NCBI GenBank assembly: GCA_024281095.1
Contig: JAMXLJ010000168.1
Location: 1 to 46,129 of the forward strand
DNA from: Acidimicrobiia bacterium
GTDB taxonomy: Bacteria; Actinomycetota; Acidimicrobiia; IMCC26256; JAMXLJ01
DNA: 46,129 nt
Direction: 5' to 3'
The notes under the pieces were generated by a model. It searched no databases, was not told where the DNA came from, and was given only the letters and a program-made list of their open reading frames with translations. The translations under genes and the position numbers were made by a program. Shown one piece after another: positions 23,120-32,427 of this stretch; within the stretch, counting starts at the first letter, position 1; every line of letters starts with the position of its first letter.

Positions 23120-26100
23120 ATGGCGTTTTCGACCCCGGGCACACGCACCGTGCTGTTCACGGACTTGGTCGGCTCGACCATTCTCCGTACGCGCCTCGGT
23201 GACGTCACTGCCGACGAGCTGCGTCGAGAGCACGATGACATCCTTGCGCGAGCGGTTGTTCGACACGGTGGCACACGGGTGAAGAACACCGGCGACGGCG
23301 TCATGGCTGTCTTCGAGAGCGCCGCAGAAGGGGTTGCGTGTGCGGTCGAGATGCAACAACTCGTCGACCGCTATCGGCGCGACCGCGATCTCCCGATCGC
23401 GATCAGGGTCGGGCTGAGTGCCGGTGACATCGCGTTCGAGCGGAATGACTACTTCGGCACACCGGTCGTCGAGGCTGCTCGTCTGGAGGCGGCCGCGGCC
23501 GGTGACCAGATTCTCGTGTCCGACGTCGTGCGGCTGCTCGCCGGCACGCGGACCGATCTCAAGTTCCTCCCGGTCGGACCCCTCGACCTGAAGGGGCTCG
23601 CAGCACCCCTCTCCGCCTACGACGTCCCGTGGGAGCCGAACGAGCACGTGTCCGCGGCGCGAACCGACGAATGGGTCACGGGTGACATCGGGTTCCCCGC
23701 AGCATTGACACTGTCAGGTTCGCAGCCGTGCGTCGGTCGTGAAGAGCTGCTGACGTCGCTCGACGCCCGCTGGCAGGACGTACTGCGCGGACGATCGGAC
23801 TTCGTCGCGCTGGGCGGTGAACCCGGAATCGGCAAGAGCCGTCTCGCGGCGGAGTTCGCTGCGCATGTTCATCGGGCCGGCGGGCTCGTCTTGTTCGGAC
23901 GGTGCGACGAAGCGGCACCGCAGGCCCTGCAGCCGATCGCCGAGGCGGTGAGCGAGTGCCTGCGGGACGTGAACGTCGAGATGATCGGGCGGCAGCTGGG
24001 CTGGGTCGTGCGGGCGCTCACACCGCTGGTCCCCCGCCTCGCCGGAGCGGACACCGAGACGCCACCGTGGCCGGGCGATCAGCGCGCGTTGTTCGGGGTG
24101 GCCGGCGAGCGATTCGTCGTGTTCGAGGCCGTCGCCGAGCTCGTCCGGAGGCTGGCGGTCGAGGCACCCCTGCTGCTCGTCGTCGACGATCTGCACTGGG
24201 CAACCGAGCCCACGGTGAGCGCGCTTCGGCACATGCTCCATCGCTGCTTGGACTCTCCCGTGATGGTGCTCGGCACGTATCGAGATACGGAGCTCGGACG
24301 CGGCGAGCCGTTCGCACGGGCGCTCGTCGAACTGCGCGGCGAAGGGATCGTCACGCGGCTCGCTGTGCGCGGCCTCGAGGCCTCGGCCATCGGAACCCTC
24401 GCGGCGACGATGGTCGACGTCACCGACACGACCCTCGTACAACGCGTGCACGAGCAGACCCGCGGCAACCCGTTCTTCGCCACGGAACTGCTGCGCAGTG
24501 TTGCCGAGCACGGCAGTGATCCGCATCTGCCGGAAGGCATCAAGGAAGCCATCGGCTTACGCCTCTCACGTCTTCCGGAATCGGTGACTCGAGTCCTGCG
24601 GGTGGCCGCGGTCGCCGGGCCGTCCTTCACGGTGCGGCTCCTGGAGCAGATACCCGCCGCGGCGAATGGTGTCGACGCGCTGCTCGACGCGGTAGATCTC
24701 GCACTCGACGAAGGGTTGATCGTCGAGCAGCGGCGCGCGGACGATCGGTACGAGTTCGCGCACGCACTGATCCGGCAGGTTCTCTACGACGAGGTGTCGT
24801 CTGCGAGGCGAGCGCGTCTCCACTCCGACGTCGCCCAGGCTCTCGAGCGTGAAGGAGCGCTCTCCAACGAGAACCTCGCCTCGCTCGCGTTCCACTACAC
24901 GGAGGCCGCCCATGCCGGTCACCTCGACAAGGCGGTCGAGTATTCACTGCGCGCGGCAGAGGCAATCGTCACGGTCGCGGCAGAGGACTCCATCGCGATC
25001 GTTCAACGAGCGCTCGACGTCGTCAGCCTCGCACCGGGGTCGGAGACAGCACAGGCAGATCTCCTGATCTTCCTGTGCTCTCCGCTGCGCCTCTGCGAGC
25101 GCTGGACCGAGGCACGCCGTGCGTGCCTCGACGCCATTTCACTCGCGCGAACGCTGCGGGACGGGCGCCGGATTGCGCAAGCCGTCGACGCGTACACGCG
25201 CTGCCAGGAGCTGGGACGACCCGATGCACAGGTGTCGTCGCTGATCGGCGAAGCGCTCGCCGCTCTCGACGCCGGAAACCCGGGATTGCGGGCCCGGCTG
25301 CTCGTGGCGAGTGCCGACCAGATGTTGTTCGCAGGCGGCGACTGGCACGCGACCTGGCCTTTGCTCCAACAGGCGACAGAGTTGACGCACGAGGGTGCCG
25401 ATGCTCACGACCGCTTCGAGGTCTTCTGGATGGCGCTGCGCCACATCTGGGCCTCCCCGCTCGCCGAGGAACAGCAGAGCCTGCTCGACGAGTTCGAAGT
25501 GGTCGAGGCCGCACTGCCGCCTTCACTCGCGCGGAGAAGGCTGCATCTCGTGTTCGACGCACGGCTCAAGCTCGAACTCGGTGATCCGGAGTTCGCCTCC
25601 TCACTCGAGAGCTGGATCGCACTGCACCAGGACGCGACCGACCTGAACACCATCGGATGGCGTGATTACCTCAGTGCCGCACGGAGCTTGATGCACGGAA
25701 AGTTCGACGACGCCGAGTTCGTGATCCAGTCCATTCTCGCGCGCGGCACCGAGTCCAACGACCGTTCGACGGTGGCGCTCGCGCAGCTGTTCCTGCTCTA
25801 CCGGGAACGCGGGCGCGTAGGAGAGATCCTCAGTCTCGCGATCGACGCAATCGAGCAGAACCCCGGACTGGCCGGCTTCCGCGCCGCCGTCGCGCTCGCG
25901 CATGCGGACCTCGGCGACGTCGCAGCGGCGCAGCAGGTATTCGTGTCGCTGAGCGAGGACGGCTTCGGACCCGTACCGCGTGATATGACCTGGACGGGTT
26001 CTCTGGTCGTTCTGGCGGAGATCTGCGCGATCCTGTCCGACGCCGATCACGCGCCCGCGCTGACGGAGTTACTCGAACCGTACGCCGGACGGATGGTGGT

Positions 26101-26461
26101 CATCGCCGACCTCGCACTCGCGCCGGCGGCAGCCGACCGCGGGCTGGGACAGCTCGCGACCGTAATGAGGCGATGGGACGACGCGGAAGCGCACTATCGC
26201 AACGCCCTCGAGATCGAAACGCGCCTCCAGGCGCGACCCCTTGTCGCGCGCACGCAGTACTGGTATGCACGAATGCTGCTCGACCGGGGTCGCGACGAGG
26301 ACGCCATGCACGCTTTCGCGCTGCTCCGTTCGTCGCAAGCGGAAGCCGAAGAGCTCGGCATGAAGACGTTGAGCGCCGACATCGCTTTCGCGCTGGCCGG
26401 CGCGACCGACCTCCCGCGGCACACACGTGCGACGTCTGCAGCCGCCGGAAGGAACGATTGA
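23120..26461 (+). CDS. Class III cyclase domain - AAA ATPase - TPR-like regulator
   Basis: A 1113-residue multidomain protein. Residues 8-170 are a class III nucleotide cyclase domain: metal ligand D15 (FTDLVGST), purine-contacting K55 and second metal ligand D59 (KNTGDGVMAVF). The Asn of the transition-state pair appears as E118 (VVEAARLE) while R121 is kept. Residues about 205-470 are an AAA/STAND ATPase: Walker A GGEPGIGKS (232-240), Walker B LLLVVDDLHW (351-360). The remaining 600 residues are helical, TPR-like. Such proteins are common in actinobacteria and are thought to couple ligand sensing to ATPase switching. cAMP synthesis is uncertain because of E118. ATG at 23120 is preceded by GGGAG. 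Confidence 0.9.
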   Translation: MAFSTPGTRTVLFTDLVGSTILRTRLGDVTADELRREHDDILARAVVRHGGTRVKNTGDGVMAVFESAAEGVACAVEMQQLVDRYRRDRDLPIAIRVGLSAGDIAFERNDYFGTPVVEAARLEAAAAGDQILVSDVVRLLAGTRTDLKFLPVGPLDLKGLAAPLSAYDVPWEPNEHVSAARTDEWVTGDIGFPAALTLSGSQPCVGREELLTSLDARWQDVLRGRSDFVALGGEPGIGKSRLAAEFAAHVHRAGGLVLFGRCDEAAPQALQPIAEAVSECLRDVNVEMIGRQLGWVVRALTPLVPRLAGADTETPPWPGDQRALFGVAGERFVVFEAVAELVRRLAVEAPLLLVVDDLHWATEPTVSALRHMLHRCLDSPVMVLGTYRDTELGRGEPFARALVELRGEGIVTRLAVRGLEASAIGTLAATMVDVTDTTLVQRVHEQTRGNPFFATELLRSVAEHGSDPHLPEGIKEAIGLRLSRLPESVTRVLRVAAVAGPSFTVRLLEQIPAAANGVDALLDAVDLALDEGLIVEQRRADDRYEFAHALIRQVLYDEVSSARRARLHSDVAQALEREGALSNENLASLAFHYTEAAHAGHLDKAVEYSLRAAEAIVTVAAEDSIAIVQRALDVVSLAPGSETAQADLLIFLCSPLRLCERWTEARRACLDAISLARTLRDGRRIAQAVDAYTRCQELGRPDAQVSSLIGEALAALDAGNPGLRARLLVASADQMLFAGGDWHATWPLLQQATELTHEGADAHDRFEVFWMALRHIWASPLAEEQQSLLDEFEVVEAALPPSLARRRLHLVFDARLKLELGDPEFASSLESWIALHQDATDLNTIGWRDYLSAARSLMHGKFDDAEFVIQSILARGTESNDRSTVALAQLFLLYRERGRVGEILSLAIDAIEQNPGLAGFRAAVALAHADLGDVAAAQQVFVSLSEDGFGPVPRDMTWTGSLVVLAEICAILSDADHAPALTELLEPYAGRMVVIADLALAPAAADRGLGQLATVMRRWDDAEAHYRNALEIETRLQARPLVARTQYWYARMLLDRGRDEDAMHAFALLRSSQAEAEELGMKTLSADIAFALAGATDLPRHTRATSAAAGRND

Positions 26462-26522
26462 CGCTGGCGCTGCGCTGGTGCAGGCTTCAAAGGTGCGGAT
26501 GGGCACGACAAGGGGGTCCGCA

Positions 26523-27146
26523 ATGGTCCGGCTCACGCCTCTCGCCTTCGCGTTGCTCCTCGTCGGAATGGCTCTGGGCCTCGCCGCATGCGACGGCACC
26601 GGCGCCAATATCCGCTGCGACGTCACCCCGATATCGAACGGCGTTCAGGTCGCAGTCGTCGACCAGGTCGACGGATTGAAATCGATCGTGAGCGGGCCTT
26701 TGACGTCCAATGCGAACGTTGTCGTTCCGGCGTTCCCATCGGGCACGAAGAATCCAGTCACGGTAACCGCCACCAAGCAGTCGCCTGGGCCGTCGGTTGT
26801 GGATCTCAACGTCACGAACTCCGACCTCGGCCAGAAGGAATGTGATCCGTCGCTCTTCAATGTCGTTCGTGGCGCCGAAGACGCGGTAACAGCCCGGGGC
26901 GTGCCCGACGTGGAGCACGCCGTGGCGGTTCAAAATGGCTCACCGGGCTTGACGGTTCTGAAGGTCGCCGTCAACGGCAAGAAGTTCACTCTGAACCTCC
27001 GGCACGGTGCAAAGACACTCGACATCAGCAGTGCCATGCATCAAGGGAACAGCAACACGATCGTTCTGACCGGCCAGGGCCCGGCGAACGCCTCCGCCAA
27101 CGTCCTGCTCTGGGACGGTACCGGCAAGGGCGGACGCACGAGCTAG
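26523..27146 (+). CDS. Predicted lipoprotein of unknown function
   Basis: A 207-residue exported protein with a lipoprotein signal: basic start, hydrophobic helix and lipobox LAAC (Cys near residue 23). The mature part is beta-rich with no motif I recognise (VTVTATKQSPGPSVVDLNVTN, LTVLKVAVNGKKFTLNLR). The ATG at 26523 is favoured by AAGGGGG 5-11 bases upstream; an ATG at 26499 would lengthen the N-terminus. It lies 61 bases after the large regulator gene and before a sialidase-fold protein, all three on one strand. Confidence 0.75.
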   Translation: MVRLTPLAFALLLVGMALGLAACDGTGANIRCDVTPISNGVQVAVVDQVDGLKSIVSGPLTSNANVVVPAFPSGTKNPVTVTATKQSPGPSVVDLNVTNSDLGQKECDPSLFNVVRGAEDAVTARGVPDVEHAVAVQNGSPGLTVLKVAVNGKKFTLNLRHGAKTLDISSAMHQGNSNTIVLTGQGPANASANVLLWDGTGKGGRTS

Positions 27147-27170
27147 AAGTCGACAGCCCGCGCCTCGCCA

Positions 27171-28769
27171 GTGCATCCCGTTCGGCGGTCACGGCTTCGA
27201 CACTCGCTGTGGACGCGCGGCATGGTCGCCCTGGTACTGCTGATGTCGTCGGCATGTGCCGCCGTCGCTTCCACCCCGCGGTCCGGCTCCATGGCCGCCT
27301 CGGCGCCCCCGCTCTCCGATGTCTCCAGCTCGCCACCCGGCCGGCAGCATGACGCTGCGCCCGCGCGACCTCAGGATCGCCGGCGGATCAGCGAAGAGAT
27401 CACCGTGGTCGATCCGGTGGTCTCCAACACCGATCCGCAGCGCGCGGTCCACGACCGTGTCGGCGGCAGCGAGCCCAGCATCGCGGTGAACCCGCGCAAC
27501 CCGTCCGAGATCGTCATGACGGCCTTCTCCGGCGAGAACTTTTCGGGGGGTTGGCCGAGCCCCGCGCCACTGTGGTTCTCGAGCGACGCGGGCCGGCACT
27601 GGACGAAGGAGTTCAGCATCCCGAGCCCGCCCGGGCACGCGACCCGTTTCGGCACGTGTCCGTGCGACCAGACCGTCGAGTACGGAAACGACGGCTTGCT
27701 CTACGGAACGTTCCTCGCCGACGCGAGCGACACCCAGCCGTGCGGCAACGCGGCCGCAGGCCAGTGCGTGGTCGTGACCGGAGGCACGACCGACCCGAGA
27801 GATGTGAACGCGTGGCGGTGGCGCGGGGACCCAGTTCAAGCCACGAATCAGGTCCACCCCGGATCCGCCGACCAACCGTGGTTGGTCGTCGACGCCAAGA
27901 ATGCACTGCACGTGGCTTACGACGACTTCGCCGGCGGGCCGAGCGCTCAAGTCGCGACTGCGGCGGCGAGCGCCCTGCCGCCCGACTTCGCGACGGACAC
28001 GTCGCCGGGAATCGAAGTCCCGTTCGCGGCGAACCCTGGTTTGCGACTCGCGGTCGACCCACGGGGCGCGCTCTACGCGCTGTTCCAGCGGTCCGAAGGG
28101 CTCGGGAACCCCAAGACCGTCAGCTACGTGCTCAATCGCTCGACCGACGGCGGAAGGACGTGGAACCTCAACGGTGCATCGGACGGAGTAGTGATCGCCA
28201 CGGTACTCAGCGATCAGGCACCCGACTACAAGTTCGGCGGCGTCAACGCGTTGCTCGGCGGAGTGGACGCGCTCGCCGTTGGTCCGACGGGCGACGTGTA
28301 CGTCGTGTACGGGGCCGACGTCTCGGGATCGGGTGCCGGGAACCAGTTGTTCGTCGACCGCTTCCGCCCCGGTCCTCACCGCACGCTCGAACTGCGCGAG
28401 GAGCACGTCGTCAGCGGTGCGGCCAGCGCGGCCTTGCCCGCGATCGCGGTGACACAGGACAGCACGGTCGGCGTCCTCTACGACACCTTCGACGGCTTCA
28501 CGAGCGACGGGCTGCCGGCATTCACCGTTCATCTCGCACTCGGCAGGAACCGGGGCCGGCTGTTCACCGACGTGGTTCTGGAGGAGTTCCTCACGCCGCC
28601 GACCTTCGAGGGGCGACCGAACGACGACCCCCGCCAACGCGTCCTCGGCGACTTCCAGCAACTGAAGGCCGTGCGAGGGACGCTGTACGGGGCGTTTGCC
28701 GGGAACCGCGCACCATTCGGCGGTGTGTTCTCTCAGATCGACCCGATCTTCTTCACCGCGGAGCGGTAA
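27171..28769 (+). CDS. Exported sialidase-fold (BNR/Asp-box) protein
   Basis: A 532-residue secreted beta-propeller protein. GTG at 27171 gives a signal peptide with an Arg-rich N-region (RRSRLRHSLWTR) and a hydrophobic core ending MSSACAAVAS, so it may be a lipoprotein or signal peptidase I product. Two Asp boxes are visible: SSDAGRHW (about 146-153) and STDGGRTW (about 325-332), which are turns of the six-bladed sialidase fold. Catalytic sialidase residues (Arg triad, Tyr/Glu) cannot be assigned, so enzymatic activity is not claimed. Neighbours are a lipoprotein and a PQQ-like propeller, suggesting a cell-surface set. Confidence 0.8.
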   Translation: MHPVRRSRLRHSLWTRGMVALVLLMSSACAAVASTPRSGSMAASAPPLSDVSSSPPGRQHDAAPARPQDRRRISEEITVVDPVVSNTDPQRAVHDRVGGSEPSIAVNPRNPSEIVMTAFSGENFSGGWPSPAPLWFSSDAGRHWTKEFSIPSPPGHATRFGTCPCDQTVEYGNDGLLYGTFLADASDTQPCGNAAAGQCVVVTGGTTDPRDVNAWRWRGDPVQATNQVHPGSADQPWLVVDAKNALHVAYDDFAGGPSAQVATAAASALPPDFATDTSPGIEVPFAANPGLRLAVDPRGALYALFQRSEGLGNPKTVSYVLNRSTDGGRTWNLNGASDGVVIATVLSDQAPDYKFGGVNALLGGVDALAVGPTGDVYVVYGADVSGSGAGNQLFVDRFRPGPHRTLELREEHVVSGAASAALPAIAVTQDSTVGVLYDTFDGFTSDGLPAFTVHLALGRNRGRLFTDVVLEEFLTPPTFEGRPNDDPRQRVLGDFQQLKAVRGTLYGAFAGNRAPFGGVFSQIDPIFFTAER

Positions 28770-29242
28770 CACTCGAAGCGAAGAACGCTCTTGTCTCGCG
28801 CCGCGCGCTCGTGCACAATCACGGCCACCTCGGGCTCGTCATTCCGGGCGCACGTCCTCACAACGGGGCAGGAGCAGGGGAACACCGGGGCAGGCCGGCG
28901 GTGTCGGGGGCGCCGCCGGCACCGGTGCGCGCAAGTCTCGCGCCATGCAACGGTCGAACACCTCGCCGCGCTCAGAGGCTCGATGCCGCATGCGTCCGCT
29001 CTTGGGCATCGAGCTCGTCGCCTTCCTCGATCTTCCTGAAGGAGCGACGATTGGGGTCGCCTCGTGTCGCTGACGACGCGGACGGTGCCGTGGTCTCTTG
29101 ACGGCGGGCGCCGGTAGCGCCTATCCACGTGCCGGGTAGCTGGGCGGGGACCCGAGCGCTCCGGGCGTACGTGTAACCGTTCACGCTTCAGGGCACGATG
29201 AGCACGGATCGTGGCTGCTGGGCGGAGATTGGTGGAAAGCGG
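28770..29242. other. 473-base intergenic region without convincing genes
   Basis: Short ORFs occur on both strands, but none shows family motifs or a good ribosome site. A perfect 7-bp hairpin (CCGGCGG/CCGCCGG, 28895-28919, 11-base loop) may terminate the sialidase-fold transcript. Repeats of GGGGCAGG precede it. The segment ending at 29242 should hold the promoter of the next gene. Confidence 0.5.
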
Positions 29243-30574
29243 ATGCAGCGTCGGGGAATGTGGCTCGCGATCGCGCTGACGATCGGGCTCTGCGCCACCG
29301 CGTGCAGCCCCATCGACTGGCTCACCTACCACCGCGACAACTCGCGGACGGGTTCCGACCCGAACGGTCCCGCAACGCCCGTCGGCGTGGCATGGACGTC
29401 GCAGTTCCTCGACCAGTTCCCGTACACCGAGCCGATCGTGTACCAGAACCGCGTCTACGTCGCGACGGAGAACAACACCGTCTACGCGTTCGACATCTCC
29501 AACGGCGGCCTCGTGTGGAGCACCCACATCACCTCGCCGTTCACTCAGGTCGTCACCCCGTGCATGTACGACGTGAATCCAGTGGGCATCACGGGGACGC
29601 CGGTGATCGACTCGAGCACCAACACGATCTACGTCGTCATCGAGACGGGGAACCAGGGCCACGCGCTCGTGGGGCTCGACACTGCATCGGGTAATCCGAC
29701 GGTGCTCGCGTCGGGCGACCCGGCCGGCGCAAAGACGTCGACGATGTGGAACCGGACCGCGCTCACACTGGGCAACGGCCGGCTCTACTGGGGCTACCTC
29801 GGGGCCGACTGCAACTTGTACAACGGCACAATGGTCAGCGTGAAGACCGACGGGACGTCGCCGGTCTTCTACCAGGTGCCGGGCACCCGCGGCTCCTTCT
29901 GGGGCGCGTCCGGCGCGGCGATCGACGGCGACGGCAACGTCTGGGCGACCTCGGGGAGCGGCGCGCAGACGAACCCGACCGCGCCACCCGACCGCACCGA
30001 GTCGCTGATCAAGTTGTCCCCGACGCTGCAGGAGCTCGGCTTCTTCACACCCACCGACTGGGTCACGCTGAACATCAACGGGCAGGACCTCGGGTCGGCC
30101 GGCCCCGCGCTGCTACCCAACGGATTGGTGTTCCAGGCGGGCAAGAACAAAGTGGCGTTCCTCGTGAACCAGGCGACGCCCGGCGGTGTCGGCAATCCGG
30201 TCGCGTCGTACGCGACGAACTGCCGCTCGTTCGGAGGCGACGCGTACAACGCGGGCGTCGTCTACATGCCCTGTGAAGACGGGATGCTCGCGCTCTCGGT
30301 CTCGAATACCACGCCGCCGACGCTCACCAAATTGTGGAAGGGTCCCTCGGATTCCAACGGTTCGCCGGTGTACGGCGGGAACGCCGTGTGGGTCATGTCG
30401 GTCGACACCGGGAACCTGTACGCGCTCAATCCCGCCGACGGCACCGTGAAACAGTCGATCCAGTTGGTGCCGAACGAGAACGCTCGTCACTTCACCACAC
30501 CGACGGTCGCGGGCGACACGGTGCTCGTGGCCACCGCGCACCACGTGGTGGCGGTACGGCACGTGTCGAGCTGA
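29243..30574 (+). CDS. PQQ-like beta-propeller lipoprotein
   Basis: A 443-residue exported protein. Signal: basic start (MQRRGMW), hydrophobic core, Cys near residue 21 in CATACSPIDW, where lipidation is likely. The mature part has repeated PQQ-like propeller blades, for example RVYVATENNTVYAFDISNG and GNLYALNPADG, with closing strands such as LVWS. These blades resemble BamB and PQQ-dehydrogenase-like repeats; no dehydrogenase active site is seen. The ATG at 29243 has GGTGGAAAG upstream; an upstream ATG at 29198 is less likely. It ends 16 bases from the convergent hydratase gene. Role unknown, perhaps a scaffold at the membrane surface. Confidence 0.85.
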   Translation: MQRRGMWLAIALTIGLCATACSPIDWLTYHRDNSRTGSDPNGPATPVGVAWTSQFLDQFPYTEPIVYQNRVYVATENNTVYAFDISNGGLVWSTHITSPFTQVVTPCMYDVNPVGITGTPVIDSSTNTIYVVIETGNQGHALVGLDTASGNPTVLASGDPAGAKTSTMWNRTALTLGNGRLYWGYLGADCNLYNGTMVSVKTDGTSPVFYQVPGTRGSFWGASGAAIDGDGNVWATSGSGAQTNPTAPPDRTESLIKLSPTLQELGFFTPTDWVTLNINGQDLGSAGPALLPNGLVFQAGKNKVAFLVNQATPGGVGNPVASYATNCRSFGGDAYNAGVVYMPCEDGMLALSVSNTTPPTLTKLWKGPSDSNGSPVYGGNAVWVMSVDTGNLYALNPADGTVKQSIQLVPNENARHFTTPTVAGDTVLVATAHHVVAVRHVSS

Positions 30575-30590
30575 CGCGCGGGCACAGCGC

Positions 30591-31439
30591 TCAGCGAATA
30601 CGCGGCTTGATCCGTTCGCCGGACTGGAACGACTGCTGCCCCGCATACAACGAGTCGGGGTCGCTGCCGACACGGATGATCACGCGACCCATGTCGAGCG
30701 CCTGCCGGCGTGACAGCTCCCGAGCCGTCCACAGCGACCGCACTGTGCCCTGGATCGCGACGGGCGGCGCGGACGCGATACGCGTCGCGACCCATTCGGC
30801 CGCGGATCGCAACTCGGCAGCCGGCACGACCTCGGTGACGAAGCCGATCTCCCGCGCCCGCTGCGCGGACATGCGCTCGTGCGAGCCGAGGAGCGAGAGT
30901 CGCATGACTTCGTGGAACGGCATCTTCTGCAGCAGGTGCATCGACTCGAAGCACATGGTCATGCCGAACGTCACGTGCGGGTCGAAGAACGTGGCGTGCT
31001 CGGCCGCGATCACCACATCGACCTCGCCGAGCATGTAGAACGCGCCGCCGCAGGCCATCCCGTTGACCGCGGCGACCACAGGCTTCCAGAGATCGTTCGT
31101 CTTCGGGCCGAGGTTGTCGCCCGGATCGTCGAAGTGCCACGGTGACGCACCGGCCTGACCGGTGGAGGCAACGGCGTCGTCGGGACGGCTGCCGACGTCG
31201 CTCCCCGACTCCCAGCCGCCCATCATCTCGGAGCGGTCGATGCCGACGCAGAAGGCCTTGTCACCCGCACCGGTCAACACCACGCACCGGACGTCGTCGT
31301 TGGCCCGCAGCCCCCGCCAGAGGTCCTTGAGCTCGTGTTGCATCCGGAAGTTGAAGGCGTTGTGCACGTCGGGCCGGTTGAGGGTGACCCACGCGACACC
31401 GTCGATCTCGTCGTAGTCCAGCGTTTCGAAGTCCGGCAT
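30591..31439 (-). CDS. Enoyl-CoA hydratase/isomerase family protein
   Basis: A 282-residue crotonase-family protein. Hallmarks: VAWVTLNRPDVHNAFN at the N-terminus, AFCVGIDRSE (first oxyanion segment) and VNGMACGGAFYMLGEVDVV (second). A 30-residue insert follows the first motif (about 75-105). It differs clearly from the two hydratases at the left end. It stands alone on the minus strand, divergent from a membrane protein gene. Substrate not known. Confidence 0.92.
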   Translation of the reverse strand: MPDFETLDYDEIDGVAWVTLNRPDVHNAFNFRMQHELKDLWRGLRANDDVRCVVLTGAGDKAFCVGIDRSEMMGGWESGSDVGSRPDDAVASTGQAGASPWHFDDPGDNLGPKTNDLWKPVVAAVNGMACGGAFYMLGEVDVVIAAEHATFFDPHVTFGMTMCFESMHLLQKMPFHEVMRLSLLGSHERMSAQRAREIGFVTEVVPAAELRSAAEWVATRIASAPPVAIQGTVRSLWTARELSRRQALDMGRVIIRVGSDPDSLYAGQQSFQSGERIKPRIR

Positions 31440-31567
31440 GGCGGCATCCTACGGCGACTCCCCGAGAGGCCGGCCGAACCCGCTCGGTGGCCTGACCAGG
31501 AAAAGTTGGCGCGCGGCACGTGACAAACCGGGTCCGATGACCCACCCTGGTGCTGCTCGTTCGGGAT

Positions 31568-31595
31568 CTGACGTCCCGGCGCAGCCGGACGTCAG
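31568..31595. repeat. Perfect 9-bp inverted repeat upstream of a membrane protein gene
   Basis: CTGACGTCC, a 10-base spacer and GGACGTCAG form a perfect inverted repeat ending 18 bases before the ATG at 31614 and just before AGGGAGGG. As DNA it looks like a repressor site; as RNA it could form a 9-bp hairpin close to the ribosome site. Confidence 0.55.
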
Positions 31596-31613
31596 GCCAT
31601 AGGGAGGGACCTG

Positions 31614-32330
31614 ATGGACGACAAAGGGTGGGAGCGCTACGGGGCCGTCGGCGGCATCGTTTTCGTGGTGCTGTTGCTGCTGAGCACCTTCATGGTGTCG
31701 CAGCCGCCGCACGTCGATGCGAGCACACTGAAGATCGCGAAGTACTTCCTCGACCACCCGAACCGCATCCTCGCGTCGCAGATGATCGGGGCGTTCGCGG
31801 TGCTGGGATTCGTGTGGTTCGTGGCCCATCTCCGCACAACGCTCAAGGCGGCCGAGAGCGTGAGTGACGGCCTCTCGTCACTCGTGTTCGGCAGTGGCAT
31901 CGCTCTCGCCGCGCTCGGTGCGCTCGCGAGCGTCCCGAACGCGGTGCTCGCCTACGCGGCGAAGCAGAAGTCGGAGATCATCACGAACGCGGGCTCCGGA
32001 ATCGTGCGGGGCCTCTTCGACGTCAACCTCATGCTCGGAAATGTGCTGACCATCCTGCTCGGCCTGTTCGTGGCCGCGGCGGCGTACGCCATGGTTCGCC
32101 GCGAGGTTGCGGTGCCGTGGCTCGGCTTCGCCGGCCTGGTGGTCGCAGTCATCGCGTTCGTCGCCGGAGCAACCGGCTTCTTCGTCACCAAGAACAACGG
32201 TGGCGTGACCGCGCTCGGGCTCATCGCGTTCCTCGGCTTCCTGGCGTTCGTGGCGGTGACGTGCATCTGGATGCTGATGCCCGCCCACCGGGCCCCGGCG
32301 TATCGGGCGGTACCGGCGCCGGTGACCTGA
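31614..32330 (+). CDS. Integral membrane protein, five or six helices
   Basis: A 238-residue membrane protein with hydrophobic helices at about residues 11-28, 55-75, 85-108, 135-162, 170-192 and 200-222. No catalytic or family motif is recognised, though the layout (short N-terminus, small-residue-rich helices, GATGFFVTKNNGG loop) resembles uncharacterised actinobacterial membrane proteins of the DUF4386 kind. ATG preceded by a strong AGGGAGGG. The perfect inverted repeat upstream suggests specific control. Confidence 0.75.
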   Translation: MDDKGWERYGAVGGIVFVVLLLLSTFMVSQPPHVDASTLKIAKYFLDHPNRILASQMIGAFAVLGFVWFVAHLRTTLKAAESVSDGLSSLVFGSGIALAALGALASVPNAVLAYAAKQKSEIITNAGSGIVRGLFDVNLMLGNVLTILLGLFVAAAAYAMVRREVAVPWLGFAGLVVAVIAFVAGATGFFVTKNNGGVTALGLIAFLGFLAFVAVTCIWMLMPAHRAPAYRAVPAPVT

Positions 32331-32374
32331 TCGGATCGCGCGAAGAGCGACACGTGGCGCGCGCCTGCCTGCAA

Positions 32375-32400
32375 GTGTGTTTTTCGCAGGCGGCGGGTAA
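32375..32400 (+). promoter_or_regulatory. SigB/SigF-like promoter of a 50-residue membrane protein
   Basis: GTGT (32375-32378), a 16-base spacer and GGGTAA (32395-32400) resemble the SigB/SigF pattern GTTT-N15-17-GGGTAT with one mismatch in each box. It lies 27 bases before the ATG at 32428. The anti-sigma gene at 12629 has a similar promoter. Confidence 0.4.
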
Positions 32401-32427
32401 AGCCTCGGGCACAGTTGGGAGGTAGCC

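Noticed and set aside
23002-23304. Small minus-strand ORF with GGAGGA just before an ATG (about 23073)
   Set aside because: The ribosome site abuts the ATG, the frame runs opposite the cyclase-domain start, and no leader motif of the RiPP type is present.
28733-29662. 309-codon minus-strand frame in the gap before the PQQ-like gene
   Set aside because: Half of it lies antisense to the PQQ-like gene, and its product is Arg/Asp/His-rich with no recognisable segment.
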